A stretch of 64,000 nt of DNA from Spirosoma oryzae (lineage in GTDB: Bacteria; Bacteroidota; Bacteroidia; Cytophagales; Spirosomataceae). Made by a program: the position numbers and the translations under genes. The notes beneath the pieces are model-generated. The model was not told where the DNA came from. It saw only the letters and a list, made by a program, of their open reading frames with translations, and made no database searches. Shown here piece after piece: positions 28,342-38,218 of the stretch. The stretch's first letter is position 1. Each line of letters begins with the position of its first letter. The DNA lies in NCBI RefSeq assembly GCF_003002825.1, contig NZ_PVTE01000024.1, forward strand, positions 29,461-93,460. The letters run 5' to 3'.

Positions 28342-30717
28342 TCATTTCGTTTGATCGACGTCAATTCGCAACAACTTACCCGAATCGTAGGCGGGCGAAA
28401 CGTCCTTATTGTTCACATTAAGTTTAGTTACGTTTTCGAATCCCAGCGAGGCCTCGATCAGCGGCTGCCCCTGAAGTTGAACATTCAGTTGAGAACCCGT
28501 GTGACCGGTACGCCGGAGCGGGTCCGACGTCCGGGCCGCGTGCAGGAACACTTTAGACAGCGAACTCAGCAGCGGCTTACCGCTTTTGCGGAGGTAGCTG
28601 CCGTTGCCAACAAAGAAGGAAGATAGCTGAGTCAGATCCTGCCGGTTAGCCCCTTCGGGAAATGTGATAGCCGACAGATACGCGTCGGTTTGCCAGTCGC
28701 CGATGGTCAGGTTGGCGTTGCGGTGCATCAATCGACCGTCGGCCAGCAGGTTGATGTATACTTCCGTTACCTGCCCGTTTTGGGTGATGCGCAGGCCCAG
28801 GTAGTTGGTACCTTCAAACTTCTCGATGGTCGGCAGGTTGCTCCGCCCGGCCGCGCCCGAAGCGCCCGACGAACCCGTGGCCGTCTGAATCGACTGGTTG
28901 GTTTCATCGAGCAGCAGAATCGCGTTGACCAGCTTGGTACGATCCGTTTTTTCGGGGAGAGACAGCACGTAGTACGGAATCTTGACGTTCGTGGTGCGGT
29001 CCTGCAAGCCGTATTCGGTGCGGTATTTTAGTTTTTCGGGAAAATCGTGCGGGTAACCCAGCGGCAGGGTCTCGGGGTACAGGGGCCGAAACAGAATACC
29101 CGCCTTGTCCTTCGTGATTTCCAGATCAGGACCGCGCTTGACGGCTTTATCGGCGTAGTGCAGCAGGAAATCGAACTGACCGCTGTCGTACGTTTTCAAA
29201 TCGTCGATGATCAGAATCACGTTGCCGATCCAAAGAAAATTTCGGTAGTTCCGCAGGAAGTTCCGCGCCGTGGGGCCGGTAGCATCGGCCAGCATGTATT
29301 TCAGCGAACCGCCGTCGAGCAGGTTGTAGAGGTGCCCCGGATTTTTTACGGCGTTGTACTGATCGCGGGCGTCCTGCGCTTCGCCGTTGAACATCACCAC
29401 ATTATGGGCCTGACTCTTCACGAAGTAGCTGCTGTACTCTGGATTACCGTACCCCACGTCGCCCCCGTCGATGAGCAGGTTTTCGCCCTTGTGGTACAGC
29501 ACAAACGACCCGGCATCGGCGTGGGCGTGGTTCCAGGTATAGCCGCTTTTTACGCCCAGCAGCGTCGCATCGGGTTTCCACGACGACCGGAGCGTACCCC
29601 AGCCCATCGAGCCATACATCGCCGACGGGGGCAATCCCGGTGTTGCCGGGACGGGTTTGTTTTCGGGCTGGTACAAGAGACCCATCGGTGTGCCAACGTT
29701 CAGATCTTCCCGAAACGGGGTCTTCCCGGTCTGCTGAATGTACCAGTAGTAATCGTCGGTGCCCAGACCCAGCGCCAGCATCAGCTTGGCTGGCCGTTCA
29801 CCGTTGGCAAAGTCGTTGCTGTCGCCGAAATTCAGCGACATTGACGGCTTGTCGCCACTTCGTGGGTAAGCCGCGTGCATAAACCAGTCGACCGTTTTTT
29901 GCAGCAGGTTATCGTAGGGCATCGTCCGTTTGCCCAGCGCGTTGGTATACGCCAGCCGAAACTGGAGGTATTCACTCACGCCATAATTGGCATAGCTGAT
30001 ACTTTCGTAAAAACCGCCCGCCAGGTCGAAGTTGGCCGGTTTGTTTTCCAGAATACTCCCCGAAAAAGCAAACCACTGGCGACTATTCTGCATAATATCG
30101 GTGGCCCACTGACGAGCCTGGGGCTGCTCGTTCATCACCGCCAGCGAGGCAATGCCCGCTTCGAACACGATGGCCGCCCACCAGTTGTGGCCCATGTTGT
30201 CGAGCGACTGAATGCGTTTGTCTTTCGATACCCAGTCGGCAATCGACGGTTCGATACCCAGCTTCACAATGCGGTCGGCAATGGCCCGGCGCTCGTCGTT
30301 GGTCAGGGCGTTGTAGATGGCATCGAACGTAACCGACGCCGTCCAGTTGTTGTGGCTGGTGCCCAGGCCCGCATTCCAGCGGGGGGTCCGGTCGTCCATC
30401 CCATCCCAGAAAGCGCGGCCCGTCAGGTCATTGAGCAGCGTTTTGGCGCGGTCGGCGTAGCGTTTGTCGCCGGTCATGGTATAGGCCAGCGCGAGTTGTT
30501 CCATGTTTCCGCCCTTCGGTTCCGCTACCCATTTATCACAGCGTTGCTGAATGGCATTCCAGCGATTGGCCAGCAACGTATCGGTTTTGATCCGCTCTTT
30601 CAGCCGCCCGGTCCGCTCAGGGGTGTAGAACAGGTACGGGTGAGGTTTCGTCGGTTGCGCTTTTAGGGCGGCTACTGTACCGAAAAGACCAAACAGCAAC
30701 AAGGTTAAAAGTCGCAT
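28342..30717 (-). CDS. Heparinase II/III-like polysaccharide lyase
   Basis: A 791-residue exported protein with a signal peptide ending near ALKAQ. An alpha/alpha-toroid domain (about 40-370, with NMGHNWWAAIVFEAG and GGFYESISYANYGVSEYLQF) is followed by a heparinase II/III beta-sheet domain from about 390, with YTWNHAHADAGSFVLYHKGE and AHNVVMFNGEAQ. The paired His in NHAHAD and the Tyr/His of the toroid are the usual lyase catalytic groups. Such enzymes cut uronate-containing chains by beta-elimination. The substrate may be alginate, glucuronan, heparin-like or pectic material; this context favours a plant or algal uronate polymer. It sits between a GH43-like and a GH97 gene on the same strand. 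Confidence 0.85.
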   Translation of the reverse strand: MRLLTLLLFGLFGTVAALKAQPTKPHPYLFYTPERTGRLKERIKTDTLLANRWNAIQQRCDKWVAEPKGGNMEQLALAYTMTGDKRYADRAKTLLNDLTGRAFWDGMDDRTPRWNAGLGTSHNNWTASVTFDAIYNALTNDERRAIADRIVKLGIEPSIADWVSKDKRIQSLDNMGHNWWAAIVFEAGIASLAVMNEQPQARQWATDIMQNSRQWFAFSGSILENKPANFDLAGGFYESISYANYGVSEYLQFRLAYTNALGKRTMPYDNLLQKTVDWFMHAAYPRSGDKPSMSLNFGDSNDFANGERPAKLMLALGLGTDDYYWYIQQTGKTPFREDLNVGTPMGLLYQPENKPVPATPGLPPSAMYGSMGWGTLRSSWKPDATLLGVKSGYTWNHAHADAGSFVLYHKGENLLIDGGDVGYGNPEYSSYFVKSQAHNVVMFNGEAQDARDQYNAVKNPGHLYNLLDGGSLKYMLADATGPTARNFLRNYRNFLWIGNVILIIDDLKTYDSGQFDFLLHYADKAVKRGPDLEITKDKAGILFRPLYPETLPLGYPHDFPEKLKYRTEYGLQDRTTNVKIPYYVLSLPEKTDRTKLVNAILLLDETNQSIQTATGSSGASGAAGRSNLPTIEKFEGTNYLGLRITQNGQVTEVYINLLADGRLMHRNANLTIGDWQTDAYLSAITFPEGANRQDLTQLSSFFVGNGSYLRKSGKPLLSSLSKVFLHAARTSDPLRRTGHTGSQLNVQLQGQPLIEASLGFENVTKLNVNNKDVSPAYDSGKLLRIDVDQTK

Positions 30718-30809
30718 AATCGAAACGTAGTTATCGGTTGGTTTAATGGCGTAGCGTTGCCTGCTCTACAGCGTGGCCAACTACGTACCGGGCCATCAAA
30801 TAGGAGTGC

Positions 30810-31946
30810 TTAAAAGTTCATGGTCAGGCCGTACCGACTGGCCAGTGTCTGGGCTTCGTGCCGGGTGAGGTGAATAACGACTCCGTGTTTGGGCGAGGTG
30901 AAATTGGTCGTTTTCATCACGCCTTCGTTAAAGTGGCCCAGGTTGGTGAAATGGACAAAGTCGGTGGTTTCGCTAAAACCAAAATTGTGCGGACTGATGC
31001 CGTAACAATCGTACATCAGCACCCATTTTTTCTGCCCGATGCGCTTCCAGACGTTGGGTGCTTCGCAGGCTTTCGGCTCCGGGTCATAAAACTTCTCGTC
31101 GTAGACGTACCCAGTGGTCAGTTTTTCGGAAACGGCCTGTTTGATACCCGCTTTGCCGTCGTGGGAAACGTAGAACAGGCGGTATTTGTCGCCCACTTTC
31201 GTAATGTCGCCGTCGATGTATGATTTGTTATATTTCGGGTATTGAAACAGGAGCTTCGGTTCGGTAGCCAGCGCCGTAAACGCCGGATTGAGGTAGGCGT
31301 AATACAACTGACTCATGCCGTTACCAAAACGCAGCGTAAAATACATCATCATTTTCCCATTGGTCGGGTCGTAGATCAGCTCGGGCGCCCAGGCACAGCC
31401 AATTTTGTCCCATTCCGGAAAGGCTTTATCCACGCGCAGAATCGTGTGCGACCAGTTGATGAGGTCTTTCGACTTCATTAACACGATACTCCGGTTGTTG
31501 CCCCAGCCGTATTCCTTACCATCCCGCTCCCATTGGGTTGTCCGAAACCCGGCCTCTTTCGCGTAAATGTGCAGGTCGGTCATGGCCATGTAAAAATACC
31601 CGTCGTTTCCCCGCATGATGTGCGGATCGCGGATGCCCTTCTGCTCGGCCAGCGTATCGCCCGCCAGCACCGGCTTACCCTGATTCACATCGGTAAACGA
31701 GTAACCGTCGTTGCTCAGCGCCATGTGCAGGCTGTGATCTTCGTCCCTGAAATACACCAGCAGATAAGCGGCCATGTCCTTCTCCGACGGTACGGCCTGG
31801 GCACCACTCGCTGGTCTGGCCTTGCTGCTTTTTACAGCCGGGCGTTTAGGCACGTCGTTGATGGCGGGCGTATTAAGGCTTACCCAGCCAGAAAACAGCA
31901 TGGACATACACAGGGATAAGGCGTATTTACCGGGCAATGAAAACAT
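30810..31946 (-). CDS. GH43-like five-bladed propeller glycosidase
   Basis: About 378 residues from MFSLPGK (ATG at 31944-31946), chosen because a signal peptide follows; the longer frame to 32015 would overlap the upstream gene. Propeller motifs: GIRDPHIMRGNDGYFYMA (general base Asp), GCAWAPELIYD (Glu) and SYIDGDITKVGDKYRLFYV, then CEAPNVWKRIGQ. This layout matches GH43 and related GH117/GH130-like arabinanase-type families. Enzymes of this kind release arabinose, xylose or galactose from side chains. It follows the larger GH43 gene by 43 bp, so both are co-transcribed. Confidence 0.82.
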   Translation of the reverse strand: MFSLPGKYALSLCMSMLFSGWVSLNTPAINDVPKRPAVKSSKARPASGAQAVPSEKDMAAYLLVYFRDEDHSLHMALSNDGYSFTDVNQGKPVLAGDTLAEQKGIRDPHIMRGNDGYFYMAMTDLHIYAKEAGFRTTQWERDGKEYGWGNNRSIVLMKSKDLINWSHTILRVDKAFPEWDKIGCAWAPELIYDPTNGKMMMYFTLRFGNGMSQLYYAYLNPAFTALATEPKLLFQYPKYNKSYIDGDITKVGDKYRLFYVSHDGKAGIKQAVSEKLTTGYVYDEKFYDPEPKACEAPNVWKRIGQKKWVLMYDCYGISPHNFGFSETTDFVHFTNLGHFNEGVMKTTNFTSPKHGVVIHLTRHEAQTLASRYGLTMNF

Positions 31947-31989
31947 ACAATAAATGGAAGATTTAGTAGCGAAACGAGACAATTGGTTT

Positions 31990-33750
31990 CTAGGGAATAC
32001 GGAGCGGTTTGGCACCCGCGGTTATGCCCCGACCGTTGAAGCTATCGACGGTAAAGTAATAGCTTTCGTCTCTGTTCAGACTTCTTATAACCAGCGAATT
32101 GACACCAAAAACCTGATAGGTATGCTGCAACTGATTCGGTGCGGTGCCGTAGCGGATGGTGTAGCCGACACTGCCCTCACTTTTGGGCCAAGTCAGCGTA
32201 ACAATGCAGGGGTCCGCTTTGTCGCGCACCACCGACAGGTTAGTCACTGGCGCGGGTAACTTGTCCGGGCTTTTACCAAAAACCCGGAAGTCGGAAAGGG
32301 CAAACTGACCGCTCGGTGTGTGCCCATTCGTCACGCGCAGGTAACGGGCCCGAACCGGCGCGGCAAACGCCAGGTAGTCGTGGGGTGCATCCTGCCGGTT
32401 TGCCGATTTGTCGGCCAGGGATTTCCAGGTGCGGTTATCGTCCGAATACGCCAGCTTGTAGCGGTAGGCGATGTCGGCCGAACGGCCCAGCAAGGTGGCC
32501 CCTTCTTCAGCAAAATTGAGCTGTACAGCATTGATCTGGCACGGCTGCTGAAGGTCAATCTGCATCCATTCTGTCGGGCCACCGGTGGCCGCGCTCCAGT
32601 AGGTCCGAATATCCTCATCAACTCCCTGACGGGCGGGGTGGTTCGGCAGTTCCGACGAAACCTGTACGGGTTTGCCGTACGAAAGCAGCATCCAGTCCGG
32701 AAAGAGTTCGGCGAGGGAGGTAATTTTATTGTTCGGAATGATAAACGGAAAATCCCCGAACGCGGTGTTGGTGTAGGAACGCCCGTCTGGACCAAAAAAG
32801 GCGGGGAAAAGCCCCAATCGCCGTTCCCAGCGGTGTTTTACCGAGATGGACATGGTCGAGATACGCCAGAAATTACCGTACCGATCCTGAAACGTACTAC
32901 TGTGGCCAGCCCCCGCAATGAAACCTTCGGGCCGGGCCGAGAAGGGGTTGTTGGCCGCGAGTTTGAACGGCCCCAGCGGTTTGTCCGATGTATACAGCCC
33001 GTCCGAATAGCTCTTAAACTCGGTTCCGGGGCTGGCGTATTGCAGGTAATACGTACCCTTGTATTTGGTCATCCAGGCCCCTTCCAGCCAGGGTTTTTCG
33101 GGCCGTTCGTTGTAATCACCAAACCGTTCCCAGCCGTACGTTTTGGGATTTCCCGCGAACAAACCCGTCGATTTGCCCATTGGCATGAGCGTTTTCCGAT
33201 CCAGTTCGACCACGTAAATCGGCTGCACATTGGAGCAACCGTAATAGAGATATAACCGGCCATCATCGTCCAGAAACAAATCCGGGTCGGTCAGGGCGAA
33301 CGGGAAATCCGAATTGGCTACGGTCCATTTGCCGCTTTTAGGGTCGGCACTTTTGTAAATTTTCCCGCCCGGCTTCGTGGTCGAGGCCATGAAGTAAACC
33401 GTATCGCCGACGGTGACCGCCGTTGGCGCGTAATCTTCTAGGGGCAGGTCATCGGTTTTAATCAGATCCCAGTGGCTCAGGTCTTTCGAGTGCCAGTAGC
33501 CCCCCGACCGGGACGCAAACAGATAATACTCGTTTTTGAACGTGATGGCCGTGGGGTCAGCCGCTTCCCGCCGGGACGGACCTTCGAGCGTGAAGCGGTA
33601 ATCCAGATTCATCGGATTACAGACCGTCATTATGTTTCCGCCGGGCCGCGTCTGGGCTACACCCGGACTGGTTAAACCAACAATACCGATGATGAGCGGT
33701 ATCGGCGAAAGAGCGGTAACTAACCGGTTAATCAGGCATTTCATGAGCAT
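31990..33750 (-). CDS. GH43 glycosidase with F5/8C and fibronectin-III domains
   Basis: 586 residues, exported (signal ending near GVAQ). The propeller occupies about 40-345 with the three acids in context: EAADPTAITFKNEYY (base), TDPDLFLDDDGRLYLYYG (pKa modulator) and WLEGAWMTKYKGTYYL (acid). About 360-490 is an F5/8 type C, CBM32-like module (EDIRTYWSAATGGPTEWMQ). The last 90 residues are a fibronectin III domain (TNLSVVRDKADPCIVTLTWP). The enzyme probably removes arabinose or xylose units while the added modules bind the polymer. It begins 43 bp after the alpha/beta hydrolase gene stops and belongs to the same run. Confidence 0.88.
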   Translation of the reverse strand: MLMKCLINRLVTALSPIPLIIGIVGLTSPGVAQTRPGGNIMTVCNPMNLDYRFTLEGPSRREAADPTAITFKNEYYLFASRSGGYWHSKDLSHWDLIKTDDLPLEDYAPTAVTVGDTVYFMASTTKPGGKIYKSADPKSGKWTVANSDFPFALTDPDLFLDDDGRLYLYYGCSNVQPIYVVELDRKTLMPMGKSTGLFAGNPKTYGWERFGDYNERPEKPWLEGAWMTKYKGTYYLQYASPGTEFKSYSDGLYTSDKPLGPFKLAANNPFSARPEGFIAGAGHSSTFQDRYGNFWRISTMSISVKHRWERRLGLFPAFFGPDGRSYTNTAFGDFPFIIPNNKITSLAELFPDWMLLSYGKPVQVSSELPNHPARQGVDEDIRTYWSAATGGPTEWMQIDLQQPCQINAVQLNFAEEGATLLGRSADIAYRYKLAYSDDNRTWKSLADKSANRQDAPHDYLAFAAPVRARYLRVTNGHTPSGQFALSDFRVFGKSPDKLPAPVTNLSVVRDKADPCIVTLTWPKSEGSVGYTIRYGTAPNQLQHTYQVFGVNSLVIRSLNRDESYYFTVDSFNGRGITAGAKPLRIP

Positions 33751-33793
33751 AGATCGGGGTTTTAAAACGAGTAAAGAAGCGCCTGTCGGATCA

Positions 33794-35428
33794 TCAGCGC
33801 GATTTGATCAGAACCGTTTGCTCAACGGGCGCAGCCGACTGCACTTTCTCACCCACGCTGGTGCCGTACTGCCAGGCCACCACCGTAACGGCTATCGGCA
33901 GGCGGCTGCGCGGAGGGATGGCCGTAAACACAAGCCGGTTGCCCTCCACAATGGCCGGGCCCGCCTTGACATAATAATAAACCGGTAACCCCACATTGGA
34001 ACTGGCAGTCAGTGTAAGCGTTTTAGTGCCTACTTTTTGATCAGGTACGTTGGGAAACGTAATGGTCTGTGGCTTGCCTTCTTTGTTGATTATCGGAAAC
34101 CGTAGATCGGCCTGTTGCACGATGCTTTTATACGTACCATCGCCATCATTAGACGCCAGTAGCCAGATGTCGTTCGAGCGTTTAGGATTGGTAAACCCCA
34201 TCCGGTAAAAGCTCAGCTGAAAGGTCGTATCGTTGAGTTTGCGAACCGGGCCACAGATGCGGTCGATGCGGATGGGCGTGCGGGCGTGTGCGGCAGTAGC
34301 CCGAACCCGGGACGTATCGGTAAAGACGCTGCTCAGATGGAACGTGATCCCATCAGCCTCGGGTAAAAATGGCAGTTGGTAGTTGGCGTGGCCTTTGGTG
34401 GGTTTGAGGAATTGCCCCTGCTGCCGGAAACCCAGCTGTTGCGGCTTTTTGGCCCGCGCCTGTTGGTAAATAGTCTCGGTAGCCTGGGCCATTTCCCCAT
34501 CGAAACACCAGCTGGCTACCCGCTTGTCGCCTTTGTAGCGCTGGTACGGCACCGGTGCCGCCATGGGTAAACTATCTTTACGCCAGCGATCCATCAGCCA
34601 ACCCTTTTGCGGGTCGATAGGCGTTAGAACAACCGTGTCGGCCTGGTTCGATTGCTTCGGCAGTCGATACTGAGCGGCTTTTTGGATGTACAACGCCAGG
34701 TAGCGAACCATCGCGTCGGAATAATCGAAATGCCCCCGACCGGCATCCGCCAGCAGGCTAAATGGTGTGTTGGGATGGTTGGCCACGTAGGCAAACGCCG
34801 GTTTCAGCCGGTCTTCCCACCATTCGTATTCACCCATCACCATCAGGCCCGGCACCCCGTCGATGGTGCGGCTTTGCCAGTCCGGGTTCGGGCGACCGCT
34901 GCCGGTAAGATTCGTTTGCGGGGCATCGCCATGTACCGATACTACGGCCAGCGTACGACCGGGATTCCAGGCGGCAAAATTCCACGGATAGCTCGCCAGC
35001 GCCGAATGCCCCAGCGGAACGACGGGGGCATTCGCCAGTTCCAAGTAGCCCGACACGTCAGCCAGTCGTTTCATCATGTCCTGAAACTCAACCCCCGCGC
35101 CTTTGGTCGTGGCCGTTGGGTTCCAGTTGAATATCTGGTTGATCATGGGCGTCACCCAAACGATGGCAAACCCCAATCGACTCATGGTTTTGCGGAAGTC
35201 AGGGTGCTCGAATATGCCTTCTTCGAGCATATTATGCTGGCCAACCACTACGCCCCGCACGTAGCGGCAGTTATCGGGAATCCACAAAAAAGCCTGCGGA
35301 TGATCGTTGGTTTCGGGCGAAACAACGGTCGGAACGGACGCTGACCACTGCCAGACCTGCGAATAAGCCGGAAACACCACACAAAACCCCACGAGCAACC
35401 AACCTATTCTGAGCGCACGGCTATACAT
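33794..35428 (-). CDS. Secreted alpha/beta hydrolase of unknown specificity
   Basis: 544 residues with a signal peptide (VFPAYSQ). The first 260 residues are an alpha/beta hydrolase: VRGVVVGQHNMLEEG near 60, nucleophile elbow PLGHSALASYPW near 142, DAGRGHFDYSDAM near 235 for the His. From about 290 to 540 come beta-rich modules of unclear type, with TITFPNVPDQKVGTKTLTLT near 445 similar to the Ig-like segments of the 1887-residue protein. An esterase removing acetyl or similar groups from the polysaccharide is a reasonable guess; no characterised family was recognised. It heads the run leading into the GH43 genes. Confidence 0.75.
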   Translation of the reverse strand: MYSRALRIGWLLVGFCVVFPAYSQVWQWSASVPTVVSPETNDHPQAFLWIPDNCRYVRGVVVGQHNMLEEGIFEHPDFRKTMSRLGFAIVWVTPMINQIFNWNPTATTKGAGVEFQDMMKRLADVSGYLELANAPVVPLGHSALASYPWNFAAWNPGRTLAVVSVHGDAPQTNLTGSGRPNPDWQSRTIDGVPGLMVMGEYEWWEDRLKPAFAYVANHPNTPFSLLADAGRGHFDYSDAMVRYLALYIQKAAQYRLPKQSNQADTVVLTPIDPQKGWLMDRWRKDSLPMAAPVPYQRYKGDKRVASWCFDGEMAQATETIYQQARAKKPQQLGFRQQGQFLKPTKGHANYQLPFLPEADGITFHLSSVFTDTSRVRATAAHARTPIRIDRICGPVRKLNDTTFQLSFYRMGFTNPKRSNDIWLLASNDGDGTYKSIVQQADLRFPIINKEGKPQTITFPNVPDQKVGTKTLTLTASSNVGLPVYYYVKAGPAIVEGNRLVFTAIPPRSRLPIAVTVVAWQYGTSVGEKVQSAAPVEQTVLIKSR

Positions 35429-35516
35429 ACGAAACCTTCCCGACGAATCTGATACGATCTTCTGTCAGGAAATAGACGGTAAGCCCAGCGTCATACCCCT
35501 GCCGTGGCGCAGAAAG

Positions 35517-35551
35517 ATGAAAGGGCCTTGATTAAGTCTTCGGCCTTTCAT
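35517..35551 (-). terminator. Short hairpin after the Fic pseudogene
   Basis: ATGAAAGG (35517-35524) pairs with CCTTTCAT (35544-35551). It starts 11 bp after the Fic stop on the minus strand. The stem is modest and no U-run was seen. Confidence 0.45.
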
Positions 35552-35561
35552 TACCGGGTAA

Positions 35562-36688
35562 CTATTCATGCGGTTTCTCAGCCGATAGCCTGGCATCTGC
35601 CGGAAGGTAATAGCGCGTGTGGCGCAGCTTCCCTTGCTTCATCAGGGCACCCAGTTCGACCATCTCGGCCAAATCCCGGGTGGCAGTAGCTCGGGAGGTT
35701 TTGGCGATCCGAATGTAGTTTTCAGCACTCAACCCTCCGCTGAACCCCGTCAGTCCTTCCCGAAATAACCGCAACGCTACTTTGGTCTGTCGGTCATTCA
35801 GCCGGACTCGATACGTACCGAAATACCGGGCTTTGTAGACCACGAAGGTGATCATCTGCTGCACATAGCCCTGCGCTTCGAGAATCTTTTGAGAAAAATA
35901 AAGAAGCCATTCGGTAATGTCCAACGAGGAATTGACCCGTTCCGAAGCCTGGTAATACGCTTTTTTGTCGCGCTCAATCGTACTGGACAAAGCGGTAGTC
36001 AATGACTGTCTGGCCCCGACAGCCAGCGCCTTTTCGGCATTGGTCCGGCCTATGCGCCCATTACCATCTTCAAAAGGGTGAATCAATTCAAAATACAAGT
36101 GAGCTATCCCTGCATGAACGACCGTTGGCATCTGCTCATCGGTCGCTCGATTGAACCAGGTGATATATATTGATTCATCTCCTCTTCCATCCGCTCAGAC
36201 GGTGGCGCTTCGTAGAACACTCGGGGCCTATCCAGCCGCCCGGATACGATTTGCATCGGATCGGGATGGGTGCGATAGCCACCAATCATGTCCAGGTCCA
36301 TTCGGCCATTCATGATCATTTTATGCCACGAAAACAGCTGTTGGCGGGTAAGTGGCTCTTTGTAGCTTCTGACTACGTCGACCATCATCTGCGCAGCACC
36401 TGCTTCTTTTGGCCTAGCCCTTCTGCCATCCGTTTGCAGGCCCAACTGCTTACGAATCGATGACTGAACGGAATCACGATCTAAGACCTCGCCTTCAATT
36501 TTTGAGGTGTCTAACGCTTCATTGCTGAGCAACGTAACCCGCAACTCGCTGACCTAATCGGCAGAAACGGAAGTCAGCGAGCCAATAATCACGCCCCCAT
36601 TTCGGTGAAATTCTCGCTCAACGTGGCTAAACCGGGTTAAATCAACTGTGAACTCCGGCCAGTTCGGTAATTGCCAAATCCATCTCAT
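35562..36688 (-). pseudogene. Fic family protein (DUF4172 + Fic domain) with a stop and a frameshift
   Basis: From the ATG at 36686-36688 the frame reads MRWIWQLPNWPEFTVDLTRF, a DUF4172 N-terminus, then TAG at 36554-36556 (codon 45). The same frame continues with LLSNEALDTSKIEGEVLDRD, the inhibitory (S/T)xxxE(G/N)-like motif of Fic proteins. At the AT run 36163-36170 homology jumps frames; removing two bases restores NQYITWFNRATDEQ. The catalytic motif HPFEDGNGRIGR follows, then a winged-helix tail (TSRATATRDLAEMVELGAL). Fic enzymes attach AMP to target proteins. As read, no intact enzyme is made. Confidence 0.88.
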
Positions 36689-36715
36689 GAGTTATAGACT
36701 TACGTTCTATAACTC
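36689..36715. promoter_or_regulatory. Inverted repeat touching the Fic start codon
   Basis: GAGTTATAG (36689-36697) and CTATAACTC (36707-36715) are exact 9-bp arms around 9 bases, ending directly before the Fic ATG. This is a good place for an operator used by the protein's own winged-helix tail, or for a hairpin hiding the start. Both are inference. Confidence 0.5.
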
Positions 36716-36798
36716 AAGTGGTATTCATACGCGTGGCGTATTCGATTGAATAGCATATGGCATGGCAAATCTGCTCGGCTAAGAAGACAGTGCTCGAA

Positions 36799-38208
36799 TT
36801 AGTCTGGTTTGAACTGAATGGACTGCGTAAACGCACCGATACGGATGTTGTCGGATTGGCTGACCCGTAGCAGTTTGCCGTTGATGCGAACGTTTTGCAG
36901 TGTCACTCCGCGTACCATACCCTGCTCGCTGAGCCCTTCGATAATCGACGGATTAGCCCCGAATCCCGAATACGTTATGTTGCGAAAGGTGATGTTTTCG
37001 ATAGTCCGTCCGGGGCCGGTGTTATACTTTTTATTGTAAAGCACCCGGAGACTCAGCAGTTTGCCCTCCTCGAAGTCCTCGATCCGAATGTTCTCGTAGG
37101 TCACGTTACGAATCAGATTCAGGTCTCCGCAGCTAATGGCCAGACAACCCTGATAGTCGGGGTCATCCTCGTCGTGTTCCAGAATATCCAGGTTACTGAA
37201 AGTAATGTTTTCCAGCGTGTCGCCTATGGAGCGGGTATCGCCGTGCAGGCCAATATTGGTTGGGTGCGCGACGTCGGCCCAGAGCGTCGAGTTTTTGACC
37301 ACCACGTTGCGCGACCCACCGTAATAATCCCAGCGATGCCCGTAGAGGGCGATGCAGTCGTCAGAATTGCGCATGAACACGTCGTCGACCAGCACGTCCG
37401 AGCAACTCATCAGATCGATACCGTCGCTCCAGCCTTTACAACTAAACGATTTCAGATTTCGAATCGTAACTCCTTTCGACTGACCGCCGTATACGGTGTA
37501 ATGCTGCGGATTTTTGACGATAATTCCGTCGACCAGTACGTTTTCCGAATGGGTAATTTCGATGCCCCGTTGCGGCTGGTCAATAATGCCCCGGCCGACA
37601 ATGCGCACATTGTTAACGTTGTCGCAGACGAGCTTACCCCGGATCACCGCCCCACCGTCGATGTATACTGTTTTGTTACTGGGGATCTTGAACACATCAC
37701 CGGGCTTATCATCCGGCGAATGAATGCCTGGTCCGAAGTAGATTACGTTGGGATCTTTCGGATCGGGTTTGCCCGTTTCGAGGGCGTTGGCAAACAGGTG
37801 TAGGTTCTGGAGTTTATCGCCGTTGAATTCGATCGACAGCTTGCGGGGCTGCGTAAGGGTAAAATACAGCGTATTGCCTTCCTGCTTCGGTTGAATTTGG
37901 TACGACAATGGCCGGATTCGGGCGTTCTGAACCAGGCCGTTGTTTTTCCGAACGGCTACTTCCACCGTACCCGAAAAGTCGAAGAATACCATCGACGCAT
38001 CCCGTACTTTGTCCAGATCGACCTGCACGTTGTATTCGAACAGATCCTGCCATGGCCCGCCGGGTTTGCGTACCCGCACGGTGTAATCGTCGTTATGCTG
38101 GCTGTACAATACGCCCGTCGGTACGGGGTAAATAACCAGATTCTGGGCGTAGAGCGGCACCGATACGATCCAGAATATGAGTACTAGCACTAATTTTATT
38201 CGATTCAT
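36799..38208 (-). CDS. GH28-like right-handed beta-helix glycosidase
   Basis: About 469 residues from MNRIKLV (ATG ending at 38208), with a signal peptide ending PLYAQ. The first 160 residues form a beta-sandwich (YTVRVRKPGGPWQDLFEYN). Then a parallel beta-helix begins with IYFGPGIHSPDDKPGDVF, YIDGGAVIRGKL and GRGIIDQPQRG. The turn GWSDGIDLMSCSDV and FMRNSDDCIALYGHRWD carry acids at the positions of the catalytic Asp residues in GH28 polygalacturonases. It likely hydrolyses a pectic or similar glycosidic bond; GH49-like or CE-type helices are alternatives. It begins 10 bp after the second GH97 gene, so the pair is one transcript. Confidence 0.78.
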   Translation of the reverse strand: MNRIKLVLVLIFWIVSVPLYAQNLVIYPVPTGVLYSQHNDDYTVRVRKPGGPWQDLFEYNVQVDLDKVRDASMVFFDFSGTVEVAVRKNNGLVQNARIRPLSYQIQPKQEGNTLYFTLTQPRKLSIEFNGDKLQNLHLFANALETGKPDPKDPNVIYFGPGIHSPDDKPGDVFKIPSNKTVYIDGGAVIRGKLVCDNVNNVRIVGRGIIDQPQRGIEITHSENVLVDGIIVKNPQHYTVYGGQSKGVTIRNLKSFSCKGWSDGIDLMSCSDVLVDDVFMRNSDDCIALYGHRWDYYGGSRNVVVKNSTLWADVAHPTNIGLHGDTRSIGDTLENITFSNLDILEHDEDDPDYQGCLAISCGDLNLIRNVTYENIRIEDFEEGKLLSLRVLYNKKYNTGPGRTIENITFRNITYSGFGANPSIIEGLSEQGMVRGVTLQNVRINGKLLRVSQSDNIRIGAFTQSIQFKPD

Positions 38209-38218
38209 TAGTAATGAT

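Noticed and set aside
32320..33255. 311-codon plus-strand frame
   Set aside because: It is a shadow of the GH43 gene on the other strand, with no recognisable protein features.
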